A stretch of 64,000 nucleotides of DNA from Hypholoma sublateritium FD-334 SS-4. Lineage: Eukaryota; Basidiomycota; Agaricomycetes; Agaricales; Strophariaceae. The stretch spans positions 56,052 through 120,051 of the forward strand of contig KN817574.1 in the NCBI GenBank assembly GCA_000827495.1. Direction: 5' to 3'. The translations under genes were made by a program, and so were the position numbers. Shown piece after piece: positions 38,525 to 50,164 of this stretch (position 1 is its first letter; each line of letters starts with the position of its first letter). A model generated the notes under the pieces. The model searched no databases. It saw nothing but the letters and a program-made list of their open reading frames with translations, and had not been told where the DNA came from.

Positions 38525-39230
38525 GTTACCGGCAAAGTGCAGTTGGGAATGCTACCACTGTCATAGCGTTGTCGTCTTATTATACGTGCCACATTATTCT
38601 CTGTTTGGTATAGATCATGATACATGAACCTCCAAGTCTTGAGAAACTGTTCAGAATAAGAGAAGACACACAGAGTTTCGGTCGCAATATTGGTAATAAA
38701 ACTGAGGAGATGACCAAGGAAATTACGAGCATTCCGAGTCGGGACAGATTTATAAGTCCCCTCCCACCTACCACTAATAGATTAGATAGTAGATTAGATA
38801 GTAGATTAGATATACGTGGTGCAACCCAGCTTGGGAATCATTTCTTTACATACTTACATCGCCTCAAAAGCGGAGAAAATACACAGACATAGTATCGCAA
38901 CGAGCACGCACTCGGAAGAATATTAAAAGTCTCAGCGAGGCTCTCATCTTATCTCACTATTTATCTTGTTCTTGATCCTGCTGACACAGCTGTCAACAAC
39001 GGATTATCTAGTCTGTGCATTGTGGTTACAGTCTTTGTCAGTCTTTGTCAAGTCTTTGTCGGGTTTTTGATTTCCTGACATGTCGTGGAAATATAGGTGA
39101 TGAAGATCAGCCTTGACGGGTATTTCGCCGGAGTATAGAAATATTATTATAAAGGAGAGTCATTCTTTCTGAGCTGTAGATCGGGCGGCAGACTTCTCAG
39201 CAGACCTCCGACCGCAATCGCATCCAGAAC
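38525..39230. other. Divergent promoter region between GST 2 and GST 3
   Basis: About 0.7 kb shared upstream region. Holds two small tandem repeats: AGATTAGATAGT about three times at 38,777-38,812, and GTCTTTGTCA-like units at 39,031-39,062. A TATA-like TATAAA lies at about 39,148. No gene. Confidence 0.5.
38777..38812. repeat. 12-base tandem repeat (AGATTAGATAGT, about 3 units)
   Basis: Perfect or near-perfect direct repeat units visible in the sequence, located in the GST 2 / GST 3 intergenic region. Confidence 0.7.
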
Positions 39231-40125
39231 ATGGTTCTCAAGCTCTATGGATTCCACCGTGACACCTGTACTCCCCGCGTTGCTCTCATTCTCCGCGAGA
39301 AAAATGTCCCCTTCGAATTCATCAATGTCGACCTAACCAAGAGGGAGCAGAAATCTCCTGAGTACATGAAGCACCAACCATTTGGTTCGACTCCTTACAT
39401 CGTACGCCAATCAATTTCTATCGTATTTCCTCATTGATCAAGTCGAGACCAGGACGATGATGGATTTATCCTCTTCGAGAGCCGGGCTATCTGTTATTAC
39501 ATTGCCTCGAAATATGCTGACCAAGGCACGCCGTTGATCCCAACCGAGCTCAAAGCCAACGCTCTTTTTCATCAAGCTGTTTCCATGGAAGTGACGAGCT
39601 TTAATGAACATGTCGAAAAGATTGTTGCGGAGAAGGTCTGGAAGCGGTGCGATGAGGGATCCAGGGTGCGCCTCACTGCTTGCTCACGATGTTCTTCATG
39701 CTGCAGATTCCGGGGAGAAACTGCCGATGAGGCTAACTACGAGCGCCACCTCGCATTACTTGACTCCAAATTGGACGTTTACGATGGTATTCTGAGCAAG
39801 CAAAAATATCTCTCTGGCAACGTATGTGTTTACTTACCGAGCAGTTGCATTCGGTGAAGACATGTTGCTGAAATTCATTTCTTTTCCCCAGGAAATCACC
39901 CTCGCAGACCTGTACCACATTCCATACGGTGCCATGCTTGCCGTCGGTGGGACGGATATCATGGAAGCCAAGCCCAACGTCAAAAGGTAAGTTTTCGTCC
40001 CCTTTTCATCCCGTTGCATATTTGAAGCGGAAGCTCTAAGGTGGTGGATTGACATCACTTCTCGTCCTTCGTGGGTCGCGGTAAAGAAAGATCTGATAAA
40101 ACTATCTGAAGACGGGAAATGGTGA
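39231..40125 (+). CDS. Phi-like glutathione S-transferase 3, altered active site
   Basis: Third GST of the cluster, five exons. Starts MVLKLYGFHRDTC. Contains HQPFGSTPYI, DDDGFILFESRAICYYIASKY, LDVYDGILSKQKYLSGN, ITLADLYHIPYG and WWIDITSRPSWVAVKK. The C-terminus is longer and different from its sisters (LIKLSEDGKW-stop). The active-site stretch reads RDTCTPRV: Asp stands at the catalytic Ser position, and the first Arg of the usual RR pair is Pro. The middle intron region near 39,645-39,712 is the least certain part of the model. An otherwise intact frame argues for a functional but diverged protein. Confidence 0.87.
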
Positions 40126-40485
40126 TTATACGTACGGTTCGAAAACCAGTAAATTTAAATCAATGAGGCTGCTTGGTATCGCGAGGTTTAAACCCAGCAC
40201 CGACCGCCCGTACACTTATCGTATTGTATTGATGGCGCCTACCTGCCCCCTGTTTAACACTGTTCATTTATTTGATCGAAGCATTTCTGTTGGTCAGACA
40301 TTGCGTAGATTGTCGGATAGACCCAAGATAGACCAACGGTCAACGACGAGGCCTCGAAACAGGGTTGAATTCATCATCAAACTGAGACCGTTTATGACGA
40401 TCGGACTGCAGGGTACAAAAAGCCGCACCAACTAGAGACCTTTCACCTCCTTCCAACAGCTCCATAATTTCACTGACCTCCAACA
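40126..40485. other. Gap between GST 3 and GST 4
   Basis: Presumed promoter of GST 4; no other feature seen. Confidence 0.4.
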
Positions 40486-41372
40486 ATGGTGTTAAAACTA
40501 TACGGTAGCGCTTACTCTACATGCACGCGCCGCGTTGCGCTTGTCCTTCACGAGAAGCAGGTCCCTTTCGAGTTCTGCCCCATCGCCTTGGAGAAAGGAG
40601 AGCACAAACGCGAGGAGTTCGTGGCGAAGCAGCCCTTTGGACAAGTCCCCTACATTGTGCGCGACATGGAGCCAGACACATAGCAGCGACTAACGGAGCG
40701 ATGTCTTCAGGACGACGACGGATTCATCTTATACGAGAGCAGAGCCATCGCATACTACGTCGCCAAGAAGTGGGAGCATCAAGGCACACCTTTGATCCCC
40801 ACGGAGCTCAAGGCGAACGCCATATTCCAGCAAGCGGCATCCGTCGAATTGGCGCATTTCAATCAGTACGTGGAGAAGGCGGTCATCGAGATGGTATTCA
40901 AGCCGTGAGCATACTTCGTCTTCGAAGAGCGGTTCAGACATGATTCACAAACTTGATCCGTAGATTGAGCGGTACCGCTGGTGACCCCGAGATATTTAAA
41001 GCATTGATCAAGTCGCTATCGGAGGATCTAGATGTGTACGATCGAATTCTGAGCAAGCAGAAGTACGTCGCGGGAGATGTAAGTCGATGGACTGCCGAGC
41101 ACTTCGGGATGCCATTCGACATCGTGCTGATGGTTTATTCTAGGAAATTACGCTGGCTGACCTATATCACATTCCATACGGCTCGATGCTCCCAGAAGCT
41201 GGCAGTCTCATCATGGACGAGAAGCCAAATGTCAAGAGGTGCGTGTTTGGTTGAGTAGCTGCGGTGCAATGTTTGCCCCTCGCTGAAGCTGCAGTTTTGC
41301 AGATGGTTTGACAATCTCTCCGCGAGACCTTCCTGGCAGGCCGTCAAGGGGGAAGTAAAGAGCACCGCCTGA
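40486..41372 (+). CDS. Phi-like glutathione S-transferase 4
   Basis: Fourth GST of the cluster, five exons, about 215 residues. Starts MVLKLYGSAYSTCTRRVAL with Ser at the catalytic position as in GST 1. Contains KQPFGQVPYI, DDDGFILYESRAIAYYVAKKW, LDVYDRILSKQKYVAGD, EITLADLYHIPYGSM and WFDNLSARPSWQAVKGE, ending STA-stop. Codon use is more GC-rich than in GST 2 and 3. Together with GST 1 it keeps the canonical active site, suggesting that these two are the catalytically conventional members. Confidence 0.92.
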
Positions 41373-41845
41373 ATTTCCTTGGAGTAGGCAGTATGATTTG
41401 CAATGTAGCGGGGTAGCGAGTTCGGCTCGAAGAAAAAGAATCATTGAATCGTTTCATTTGAATGCAGTGGTGAAAGGGAGCTGCAGAGGAGGTTTATCGT
41501 GCTCCATATCCGCTAAGTCGAGTTGGTCCGCGTCTGTAGCGCCAGGGGCGAATTCGAGTTCATGGTGGTCAACTAGTTCATGGTGGTCAACTGTGAAAGA
41601 GAAGGAGGTCACGGGGTCATCCCTTTCTCGTTTGTTGATTAGGCCGAACGTGGGAGCAGAAATTCAAACTCCGTTATTCGCTGCTTGGAATTAGACGTCG
41701 TCGTCGCCGCGCGCAGCGAGCTCTCTCCATCGCACAGACGCGTCTGGTCTGCCCATCGCATACTCGGACCACCTCCCCCACAACACGGACCATCTTTATG
41801 ACAAGAACAACGGGCTCTACCTTGGTCAATCTCACCCACGTGCAA
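41373..41845. other. Gap before Dsn1
   Basis: No gene recognised. Contains an 18-base direct duplication, GTTCATGGTGGTCAACT(A/G), at about 41,555-41,592. Confidence 0.5.
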
Positions 41846-44024
41846 ATGCTGCCCTCCCAACCACAGATACCCGGAAAACGGAAACCGGAGGACTTCAACC
41901 CGTTGCTGAACGCAGCAGCAGCAAAGAGGGCAAAGAAAGAGGTGCGCAGAGAGTGACGGCTGCCGATATCTGCCCTTTTCTAATCGTGATGGTGATACGC
42001 AGGCGAAGTCAGGCGCCTCGAGCAAACGCAAATGTTCGTGAATACCCATTTTTGACGCGTTCAAAGTGTTGATTTTCGTGTTTGAACCTGAACAGTACAC
42101 CATGACGACGGCGCTGGTGGTCTGTTGATTGTCCGCGCGCCGGAATCCCAGCCGTCGCACTCCCAGCCCGTCGCCTCACATACAGCCGACATCCAGCCGC
42201 CGCGGTTCGCATCGCAATCGGCCCCCGACGTCGCAGGACCTTCCAAACCCGCCGCGAAGAAATTCAAGGCCGATTCCCAACCGTTACGCACCACCTCAAA
42301 GCCGAAGCTCTCGGCGCGCGACCGTGTGGCATATTCTGGGGAGTACAACGACTCTGATGTGGAGAAGGACGTGCAGGCGATGGAGGATGAGGCGGACAAT
42401 CTGCGCCGGAAGTCTCGCGCAAACGCGACGATCAGCACGTCCCTACTGGTGGGCGATACGAACATCCAGTTCGCCCCGCGCGCTGAAGATACCATGAACA
42501 CAAGTCGGAGCAAGGGCAAGACGAAGGCCACCGATATGACACCGGCCATGGTGGCGCGTGAGAACTTGCAGTTGGAGCGGAACAAGCAGCTGAGGCAAGG
42601 GTCCGTGGACATAGACGCAGGTAGACGCGGGCGGACAATGGATGCCGCTGCCTCACGGGGGCACCGGCGGAAAAGCTCAGTTGGCGGGCGGGGGAAGCGG
42701 ACGAGTATGGCGTTCGAGACGTCAGGTGTTATCAGTGCGTAATTGGCCCCGATAAAGTGTGCCACTCGCTGATAGTGGCCTCCCCCAGCGCAACCCCATA
42801 ATTCCGTGTCAGAATCCAGCTTTTATAAGCACATAGACTGCGATCTCCCTGATTCAGAACGTATTCGCCAACTGCTCATATGGTGCTCACTTCGCGCTGC
42901 CGCTGCCCCTTCAAACCCATCGACATCGAAGCCGTCGTCACCACCGCTACCCCCGTTGTCAGCTGAGGGCGCTCAGGCCCTCAAAAGCCTGCAGGACGAC
43001 CTGGTGCGAATGCTTGCTGAGAAGCGGGTGGATCTCAGCCTACATTCGCCAGCAGCCGGGAGCAGTAAGGCCGCTCAAGAAGACTTACGGGAGAACGAGC
43101 AGAATGTGAGGAACCGGCATTTGGAGGTGTCGTATTCGCAGCATATCCAACAGTGGGTTCCTTGTATCATCGCAATGTCCCTGGGCTAATTTCTTCTTCA
43201 GAGCCCAATCCGAGGAAGAGTCATGGAAGAAGGTGTCGTACGGCTACGACGCCTATTTCAAGAAGCTGCAATCGTCATTAGAGAAGCGCACCGCCGCACT
43301 GGATCCGCAGGGGATGTCGGCGAAGGCCAAAGGCAAGCGCCGCGCCTCTGGAGATCTCGACGACGTGGATAGCCACTTCATGCCACACGAACACGAAATC
43401 TCCCCAGACTTTCACGTCACACTCGCACTCGCCAAATCCGTCCTGGGCCACCGCCCCACAGGCGACGAGCGCGTCCCGGGCCGGCGGGGAGTGTCCCGCT
43501 CGAACCTCACGCGCGAGGAGCTGGATGCAGAGATCAAGCGCCGGCTGCCGACGCTCGAGTTCAAGATCGACCAGTTGTTCTCGTTCGCGAGCTCGGCGCG
43601 CACGACGACGGACATCGCGGAGAAGGCGCTCAACGAGCGCTTCGACGTTCTCGCCGCCAACCTCGCGTCGCGGATCGCGCCGTTCCCCACGGTACAGGAC
43701 GCGGGCGCAACGGGCTCAGCGGCGGCGACGCAGCTGCTAACGACATACGTCGCGCACCCCGCGGGCGCCCGTGCAGCTGGTGCAAGCGGGGCGGCGGACC
43801 CGCGGGATCTCTTGCGTGCGCTGGCTCGGGTCGACCAGGAGCGGCCCCCGGCGCAGGTTGGGGACGCGGCACGGCGGGCAGCGAGGGAGGTGCAGCGGGC
43901 GAACGAGGTGGGGGCAGCGGCGGTGGGCGATCGGCGGCTCACTGGGGTGCCACCAGCGACACCGCGTAAGGCGCCCGGGACACCGAGACGGGGGACGACG
44001 CCGTCGCGGGACTGGGATCGGTGA
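41846..44024 (+). CDS. DSN1: Kinetochore protein Dsn1/Mis13 (Mis12 complex subunit)
   Basis: Subunit of the Mis12 complex, which links inner-kinetochore chromatin to the outer microtubule-binding complexes. Five exons, about 650 residues. Exon 1 starts MLPSQPQIPGKRKPED; a short basic exon follows, then HHDDGAGGLLIVRAPE. The N-terminal third is basic and disordered, with RRKSSVGGRGKR before MAFETSGVI. The family signature is clear: SFYKHIDCDLPDSERIRQLL followed by WCSLRA. Downstream come coiled-coil-like stretches (AQALKSLQDDLVRMLAEKRVDL; LEFKIDQLFSFASSAR) and a Pro/Thr-rich C-terminus ending SRDWDR-stop. Intron borders agree with the family frame. The dense opposite-strand frames are shadows of high GC. 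Confidence 0.88.
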
Positions 44025-44734
44025 GCGTTGGTTGGAGGTGGAAGTGGCTGTTTCGCGATTACCTACTATTCCGTGCCGATCTTGCTTTGATATCTCTACT
44101 GCACATCCACTTGCCTCTTTTGCCATTTGGTTTGGCTTTCACTTCGTATTTCGTTCAATTTATGCGGGTTGTTTTCGTTTCTCTTTGTTGATTTGTATTT
44201 TCGTTATATGTGCCATCTCGATGACCACTAGGGATTTATGTACTTTAGTTTGCACATTTCGCTTAGCGTTGCTGCTGGTATGTATGTACTGATACTTGCA
44301 GAATTTTCCAGCGACGACGCTGCCCTAAATTGCTAACAAATTCCTGAACGCAGCTAGAGCCTCATCCACGAGAGAGAGTCCAGGTGTCACCTTTCCCTCG
44401 TTCTCTGGATGTGCTTCGGAAACATGTGTTGAGGATTGTCCGGTACATACTTTCTGCCAATTGGTTTGGGCAAGATTCGGCATAAACACGTCCGTCCTTA
44501 TTTTTTCTGTGGGCCAGGCCATTTCCTTTGAAGTAAAAAAAATATTCCAGCCTATCGCGCGGCTTTTAAAAAATGTCATTTTGGTGATTCAAAGGAGATA
44601 TTTCAATTTATTTAAATTAACCCCCCACGTACACTTACACTTACACACGCACGCACGCACGCTATGCCCCGCCCCGCTGCCCCAATGATTAAAGTGAACG
44701 CGATGGCGCTCGCCGGTACGCTCACGCGCGTCCA
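44025..44734. other. Dsn1 3' flank, no recognised gene
   Basis: AT-rich, with a short ACAC/GCAC microsatellite at about 44,636-44,662. Nothing else recognised. Confidence 0.45.
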
Positions 44735-46367
44735 CGATGGACCAGTTCCCGTACTGCGCGCTGCTGTGCGCAACGAACGCGGCGGAGGTCGTCAAGTGCA
44801 AGCAGTGCATCCCTATGGATGACACTACAGCTAGCAGTGGCAGTTCCTGTGCATTCTGTAATTTACCTACTCGGTGCGTTCGGCGTGCGCGCCGGCGCGC
44901 AGCTGCCTCCGAGGAACTCCCGGCACACTTCGGACGGAGAGTCCCGGCATTCTTCGGCAATGCGTGGGCGGCCCCCGCCGTCCCGTGAGATGCCGAAGGC
45001 AGCTCACGACGACGAGTCGGTTTTCGCGCAGACGATCATCCTTCGGGTCCGGTCGTGCACCCGCCTTGGAGCCTACATACTGGGGCGCATTGGGAGCTCG
45101 TTTTCCGGAACCAGATTACCTCAACCAGTAGTACCTAGATTCCCAGAATGCGGACAGCAGCGAGAGGCCGGAAGGACTGGGGAACCATCTCCGGTCGCCG
45201 TGGCGGAGCCCCTTCTGTTTCTGTGTCTCCTAGCACTCGTCGCGACTGGCGAACGATGGAATATCAAGGTTCACACGGCTGCTCTTCGCGATGCCAGAGT
45301 GTGTTTTGCCTTGGTTTTGCCTCGGTTTTGACGACTAGGCAGCCGTACGGTAAGTTGATCGTAGCGATATCGAAGTCTGCCTATGGGAGACTAGACCAAG
45401 CGGCAATTCAAAGCCTCCGGGCTTATTAAGTGACGCTCGCACCCATTGCAGTATGAATCGTCGTCGTCTGAGTCGCCCAAGTCGCCGGAGTATACGCTGG
45501 AATTTGGAGCACTGTCACCTCTTGTGTCCATGTACGTGCTTGCCTAGAATTTTATGAGCCGAGAAATCAATGAGCCCCAGAGAGCATTCGTAGAGAATCT
45601 GATAGTAGAAAGTACACACTGACTGCAAGGCGATTTGGATCTCAAATTCCAGATGGTACCAAACGGCTTGGAACATGAGAGGAAAAGATATTCGACGGGA
45701 ATAGTGAACAGGTGATGAGGGTGAAGGAAGTTGGAAGGAGCGGTGTAAAGTCATCGTCCTTTATATACCTCAGGTGCGCTTCACTTTTCGCTATAATCGT
45801 GGATACGATGGGAATCAAATCCAATGCTTACACCAGGGGGATGTTGTTTCAGTGCATGTTGTTGCCTTCGACGCGATGATTTTCAGCGACGAGACTCAAT
45901 TGTACAAGATCTGAATAATAGAGACAAGATCATTGGTCTTGCATCAAAGGCGCCTGTCAATATGGTTAATTATGCCGAGGAGAGGCCTCAAGGCCTCAAG
46001 ATCAAGGTCCACAGACCGTGCTTCTGAGATTTTCTACGTTCGAGTAGCTTATTCCGTGCACCGTTTTTATTTCTACGAAATCATGCTATCTATCAACAGG
46101 TTGAACAGAGGCAGGGAATAGTGCCGACGCCGCCGTCGCCGCCAGAATCCTTGACTCTAACCTCCTACTTCAGTGACGAATTTCTCGATCTAGTGACGTT
46201 GTACGTTTGTAGAACCCACGCGTTTCCTACGAATATAGTTATGTGATGCTACTGCCCCCAGCGAGGCCGGTCTCCGTCATGGTCGTCTCTGCGGAACCGA
46301 CTGCGCAGCGTATCAGATGCTTACTCAGTTGTCCCGGATATTGGACTGGGCTGTGGCTATTCGCTGA
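44735..46367 (+). pseudogene. Unrecognised multi-exon gene, probably decayed
   Basis: Several exon-like pieces on the plus strand suggest one gene. The first starts MDQFPYCALLC and has three Cys pairs (C-x3-C, CKQC, CAFC), possibly zinc-binding. The next, MPKAAHDDESVFAQTIILR, continues as SGRAPALEPTYWGALGARF only if one G of the GGG at 45,045-45,047 is ignored, then meets a TAG at 45,129-45,131 and continues as DSQNADSSERPE. Later pieces with splice borders read YESSSSESPKSPEYTLEF (45,452-45,531), SLTLTSYFSDEFLDLVT (about 46,099-46,198) and EAGLRHGRLCGTDCAAYQML, ending at a TGA at 46,365. Either a pseudogene or a gene with sequence errors. No family recognised. Confidence 0.35.
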
Positions 46368-46770
46368 CGAGCACGCGGTGGGGTCGTGTGCAAAGTGCTG
46401 AGACTCAGGTCTGTGGAATGCGTCCCTTGCACGTACAGTTTCTGTTGATTATTTGCCTGATTATGAGCTCGACGCTTCATGTCGGTCGACAGTGAATTAC
46501 CTCAATACTTGGTGGCACAGTGACTAGATATCGTTACTACAGTGGAGAGTCTGCGCATAGGGGACGACAGCATAACGCAGCAACGTCGTGAGATCGTCCA
46601 TGACGGCCACGCAGATAACACGCACGAATCCGATCAGTAAACCAAACCCTCATACGAACGAGGCTGGCGCGCTGGATGGGTCAAGACACCGGCAATGTAC
46701 GCACACGTACCCTGGACTTGCCCCTGGACTTGCCCTGGACCTTACCATGGGAATAGGGAGATAGGCGCTG
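46368..46770. other. Intergenic, no recognised gene
   Basis: Contains a short duplicated CCTGGACTTGCCC motif near 46,709-46,740; otherwise nothing recognised. Confidence 0.4.
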
Positions 46771-46990
46771 GCATATGGAGTAAACTTGCGCGCCTTCCCA
46801 CGCGTAGAGCGCTAGGGTCGCGAATACGGGCCTCGAGCCTCGAGGCCAGCTCTTCCCGGTTCACGTCCAGCATGTAGTTAAAGAGCTGCATGCACTCACG
46901 CGAGTGCAATGAGGAGTTGGACAAGGACAGACACGCCTCGAACGCATTTTCAAGGCTGTGGTCATACGCGTATGGGGCCGCGTTCTAGGA
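46771..46990 (-). pseudogene. Unrecognised coding fragment
   Basis: A GC-rich minus-strand segment of about 66 codons reads as coherent protein (AAPYAYDHSLENAFEACLSL, ECMQLFNYMLDVNREELASR). There is no start, stop or splice partner that makes a full gene. It is probably a displaced exon or gene fragment; the family is not recognised. Confidence 0.35.
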
Positions 46991-49365
46991 GGTGTTGACG
47001 CGATCGTCGTGCAGCAGCAGGCCGTGTACACCACCCCTACGACCTGCACGAGGCGTAAATTTGAGTATGGTGAGAAAATGATGAGCATGCCTTGAGCATG
47101 CCTGATGAATGTGCCGCGTGGGCGAGAATGTTCGTGTTTGGGTGTGTGTAATGATGTACGTGGGCGTCTGAATTTAGCGTCGTATGACAGTAGTCGAGCT
47201 TGAATCAGGCGTATTAAGCGTGGTATGTGCGTGATTGAGCGTTACATGAGCGCTGTATGTGCGAGGATGAGCGTGGTTGACGTATGAGCGTATACACCAC
47301 GCTCAACGACGCGGTCACTGTGTCGGAAATTTTTGTATTGCTCAGATAAATGAAAGGCTTGCGTTTTACATCCCCCCTGCTAACAGAGCGCTTTGCATGT
47401 TGCCTTGCACGACAATTTTTTCAGGGGGTGATTTCATTAATTGATAACAGTTCTCGCAACCCATGTAGGAATTCTATTCTTGATTTTCAGCTCGAGGCTC
47501 GAGCATTGGGTGCTGACCAATTCCATAAGCACTGAACAACTGGTTGTACTTCTTGGGCCTGCCAAGGCCTATAACATATCGATTCATAATCAATCCATCG
47601 TAGCTTCGAGAAATCGCAAGACGCCTGACAATGGTTTAAAATTCGAGTTCTTGTGGTTTGAATTTTGAGGGCTGCAACGTGAATAAAACTAGCCGGCATT
47701 TTCAAGTTGACGAGTGTCCAAGTTCTGACCCGGCCTACGGTTATAGGAAAAATGTAACATACAGTTCGAGTGCATTCTGCTAGGTGAGCTATTTCCGCGA
47801 GTGTTCTCTGGTCTGTAAGGTATCATTTTGGTAGTATTCAAGCCAACGCTGACGCAGGGTGGGAAAGTGACTGTCAAGTTGGATGTTTCAAGTTTGAACA
47901 ATGTGCAAAGCACTGTCATCGCACGTCACCAGGCGATCCGAATGCGCGAAACGTGCGATGGCTTGAAAATATAAAACCACGCCAAATGGACACGTCTGTC
48001 TTCAATCAGTACCCATTTTCTGAAACACTACAGACGGTCCTCATCGACATCCCTCAAGCGAATCTCCAACCTGCTACCACCTGTATTGCTCCGCCGTCCT
48101 GCCGTCGTCTTCTCCACTCACCACACGCACCCCACGCATCCGCCATCTCATCCATGCCCTCGCTTCACCCAGCACGGAGATATTGATAGCTCTGTGACAG
48201 GGTAGATCATTGGCTGGTTCACGTCGTTGCCCTCACCATGTACCTGTCGCTACCACTACCTACCCCGTGCGCGATACGCACCCGCCGCCCCAACCAGCTT
48301 CGCTGTCCTCGCTCGGCGCTGTGGCAGGATAACTTGTTTCATAGTCTCCGGTAAATGACTATGTGTAGATAGATGTGTTCCATGTTTTTATGTAGCGCTA
48401 CCCGCTTCGGATACTAAGTAAGTTCCCGTTAGTTCCCATGAGCTTCCTCCTAATTCAAATATCTCATGGGTACTATACGTCTCGGTTAGAGTTTTTTTTC
48501 CCTTTTAACCACATTTCTTCTTCGATAATCGGTGACCTTGTTTGCGGAGTAAAGTAGAGATTGATGTATCATACATACACCCACAAATTCATCAATCCAT
48601 TTCGCTGCTTCCATGCTTATCAGCCTGCTATAGCCAGCATGTCTAAGTTCGTTTAATATATAGTGATCAAACCGGATTCGGGTCACACCTGGTTTCATGT
48701 GCATCAGTATGTATCAGTACAGTCGCGCGCCGCCACCAGTGCGTCTACTAGCGTGCAGTTGCGTGCATGCATGCAGGACGTTTGTTTCACAAGAATTTTC
48801 ATACAAGCGAGTTACCTTCAGTCTCCGATAACTCTCAGATTCAAGAAACTTATTATCATTATTATTATTAAGAGATTGGGAACGACTGAGTATTGCTATG
48901 AAATCCTGGTCCGGGGAAACTTACAGGGGAAAATAGTGGTGGTACTCTTGTCTAATATATTTTATATAATACGGTTATAGTCAAGCTACTGTGTAGGTAA
49001 ATAGCGGCAGTGACTCCTCGTTGGAAGATGTTGGGAAGATGCAGTAATTGTTACCTGCCTTGGAGGTTAGCGCCGAGGCACGCGGATTCATTGTGCGTCG
49101 CTCTGTACGAGCTCTGACGCGGACGCGTTGAGCCTGACGGTCGAAGGGAGTCCATTCGATCGCGTCAGACCTTTCAATGTTACATCATGTTCCTCCTTGG
49201 AAGTGGGAAACAACAGGGACTCTGAAAAGTAATCTTTTTTCAGCGTCGGCATGGACCTTAGGCTGTAGCAGACCACAGCACTCAATTTGAGTATAAAAAT
49301 CAACTCGTACTGTTGTCGTCTATATCACTACCCAGGCAGAAGCCTTCGAACAAGAGCACTATCAA
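46991..49365. other. Gene-poor stretch
   Basis: About 2.4 kb. 47,100-47,300 contains scattered GAGCGTG/GCGTATG-like short repeats. A 77-codon frame at 47,953-48,186 has no motif. The right end holds the promoter of the next gene. Confidence 0.45.
49292..49298 (+). promoter_or_regulatory. TATA box of finger gene A
   Basis: TATAAAA within GAGTATAAAA, about 74 bases before the ATG. The surrounding 150 bases resemble the promoter of finger gene C at 60,730-60,900. Confidence 0.55.
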
Positions 49366-50164
49366 ATGAACTTGAATGGATTTCCTACCGGGACTGGCTC
49401 GCTGGCGGGTCCAGCTTCACACGCACGCAGCGACGACCTTGTGTCTTTGGTCGGTTTTAGAAAGCTCTATTTAGACTGGCCCTGGACTGATATGATGCTA
49501 ATCTCTTGTACAGTTTTATGCCACTGGGCATGCGAGCTCGAGTGACTCCCCAATGGTAAGCTTTTAAACCTCGTTCTCAAGGGCAAGGGCGCTCATCTAC
49601 TTCGCCCCTGTAGCAAGGCGGGGACTCTCGCAATGCTCAAAACATGCAAAACAACAGAAGCAACATAGGGATTACATATGGCGAGCCCGGTGTAAGCCTC
49701 GATTTTCTAGAACGTTGCTCTAAAACTCCCACTAAAATAATCTCTTATCAGATCGACTCTGCGAATGTCACGGGCCCACGCACCAACGGAGAGGAATCCG
49801 GGTTCAACGATCACACTGCGACCACTCAACGCCCTATGGGAGCTGTCCACATTTTGAACGTGACCACCGCCCGCCCGCGCAGAAAGTGGCCTGCCAAATT
49901 CATATGCCAACACGTTTTCTGTTTCAAGAGATTCACCACAGCGTATCGGCTGAGAAGTGAGTATCCGCCGTGAATCCCGACATATATTCCCGCTGACACT
50001 GTAACCGGTATCACACAGCTCCGGAGCAGCAGGAGCGCTTCTTCTGCGATATTGGGGGCTGTATGTACGTTACATACTACTCGACAGACCTTACCCGCCA
50101 TCAAAGAAACTGCGTTGCACGCCAGCTTGCCAATCCCGAATTTAACTTCAACTTTTTGGGATGA
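49366..50164 (+). CDS. C2H2/C2HC zinc-finger protein A, finger 1 apparently broken
   Basis: Paralogue of genes B (51,416) and C (60,907). Five exons by analogy. The main exon has FICQHVFCFKRFTTAYRLR, the first half of finger 1. The last exon has the finger 2 motif CDIGGC...LTRHQRNC (CX4CX12HX3C), ending FLG-stop. Genes B and C splice the His half of finger 1 from an AG|CGCA acceptor. Here that acceptor appears deleted, although HCNRYH can still be read downstream of its former site. The next AG would skip both His residues. The N-terminus also starts about 20 codons later than in gene C because the equivalent ATG is not conserved. Likely DNA-binding ancestry; possibly degenerating. Confidence 0.55.

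Noticed and set aside
41639..42160. 173-codon minus-strand frame opposite the Dsn1 start
   Set aside because: Dsn1 exons read cleanly on the plus strand; the opposite frame has no motif.
47100..47300. Possible tandem repeat or array of GAGCGTG/GCGTATG units
   Set aside because: Unit length and spacing are irregular and there are no conserved spacers; simple low-complexity sequence.
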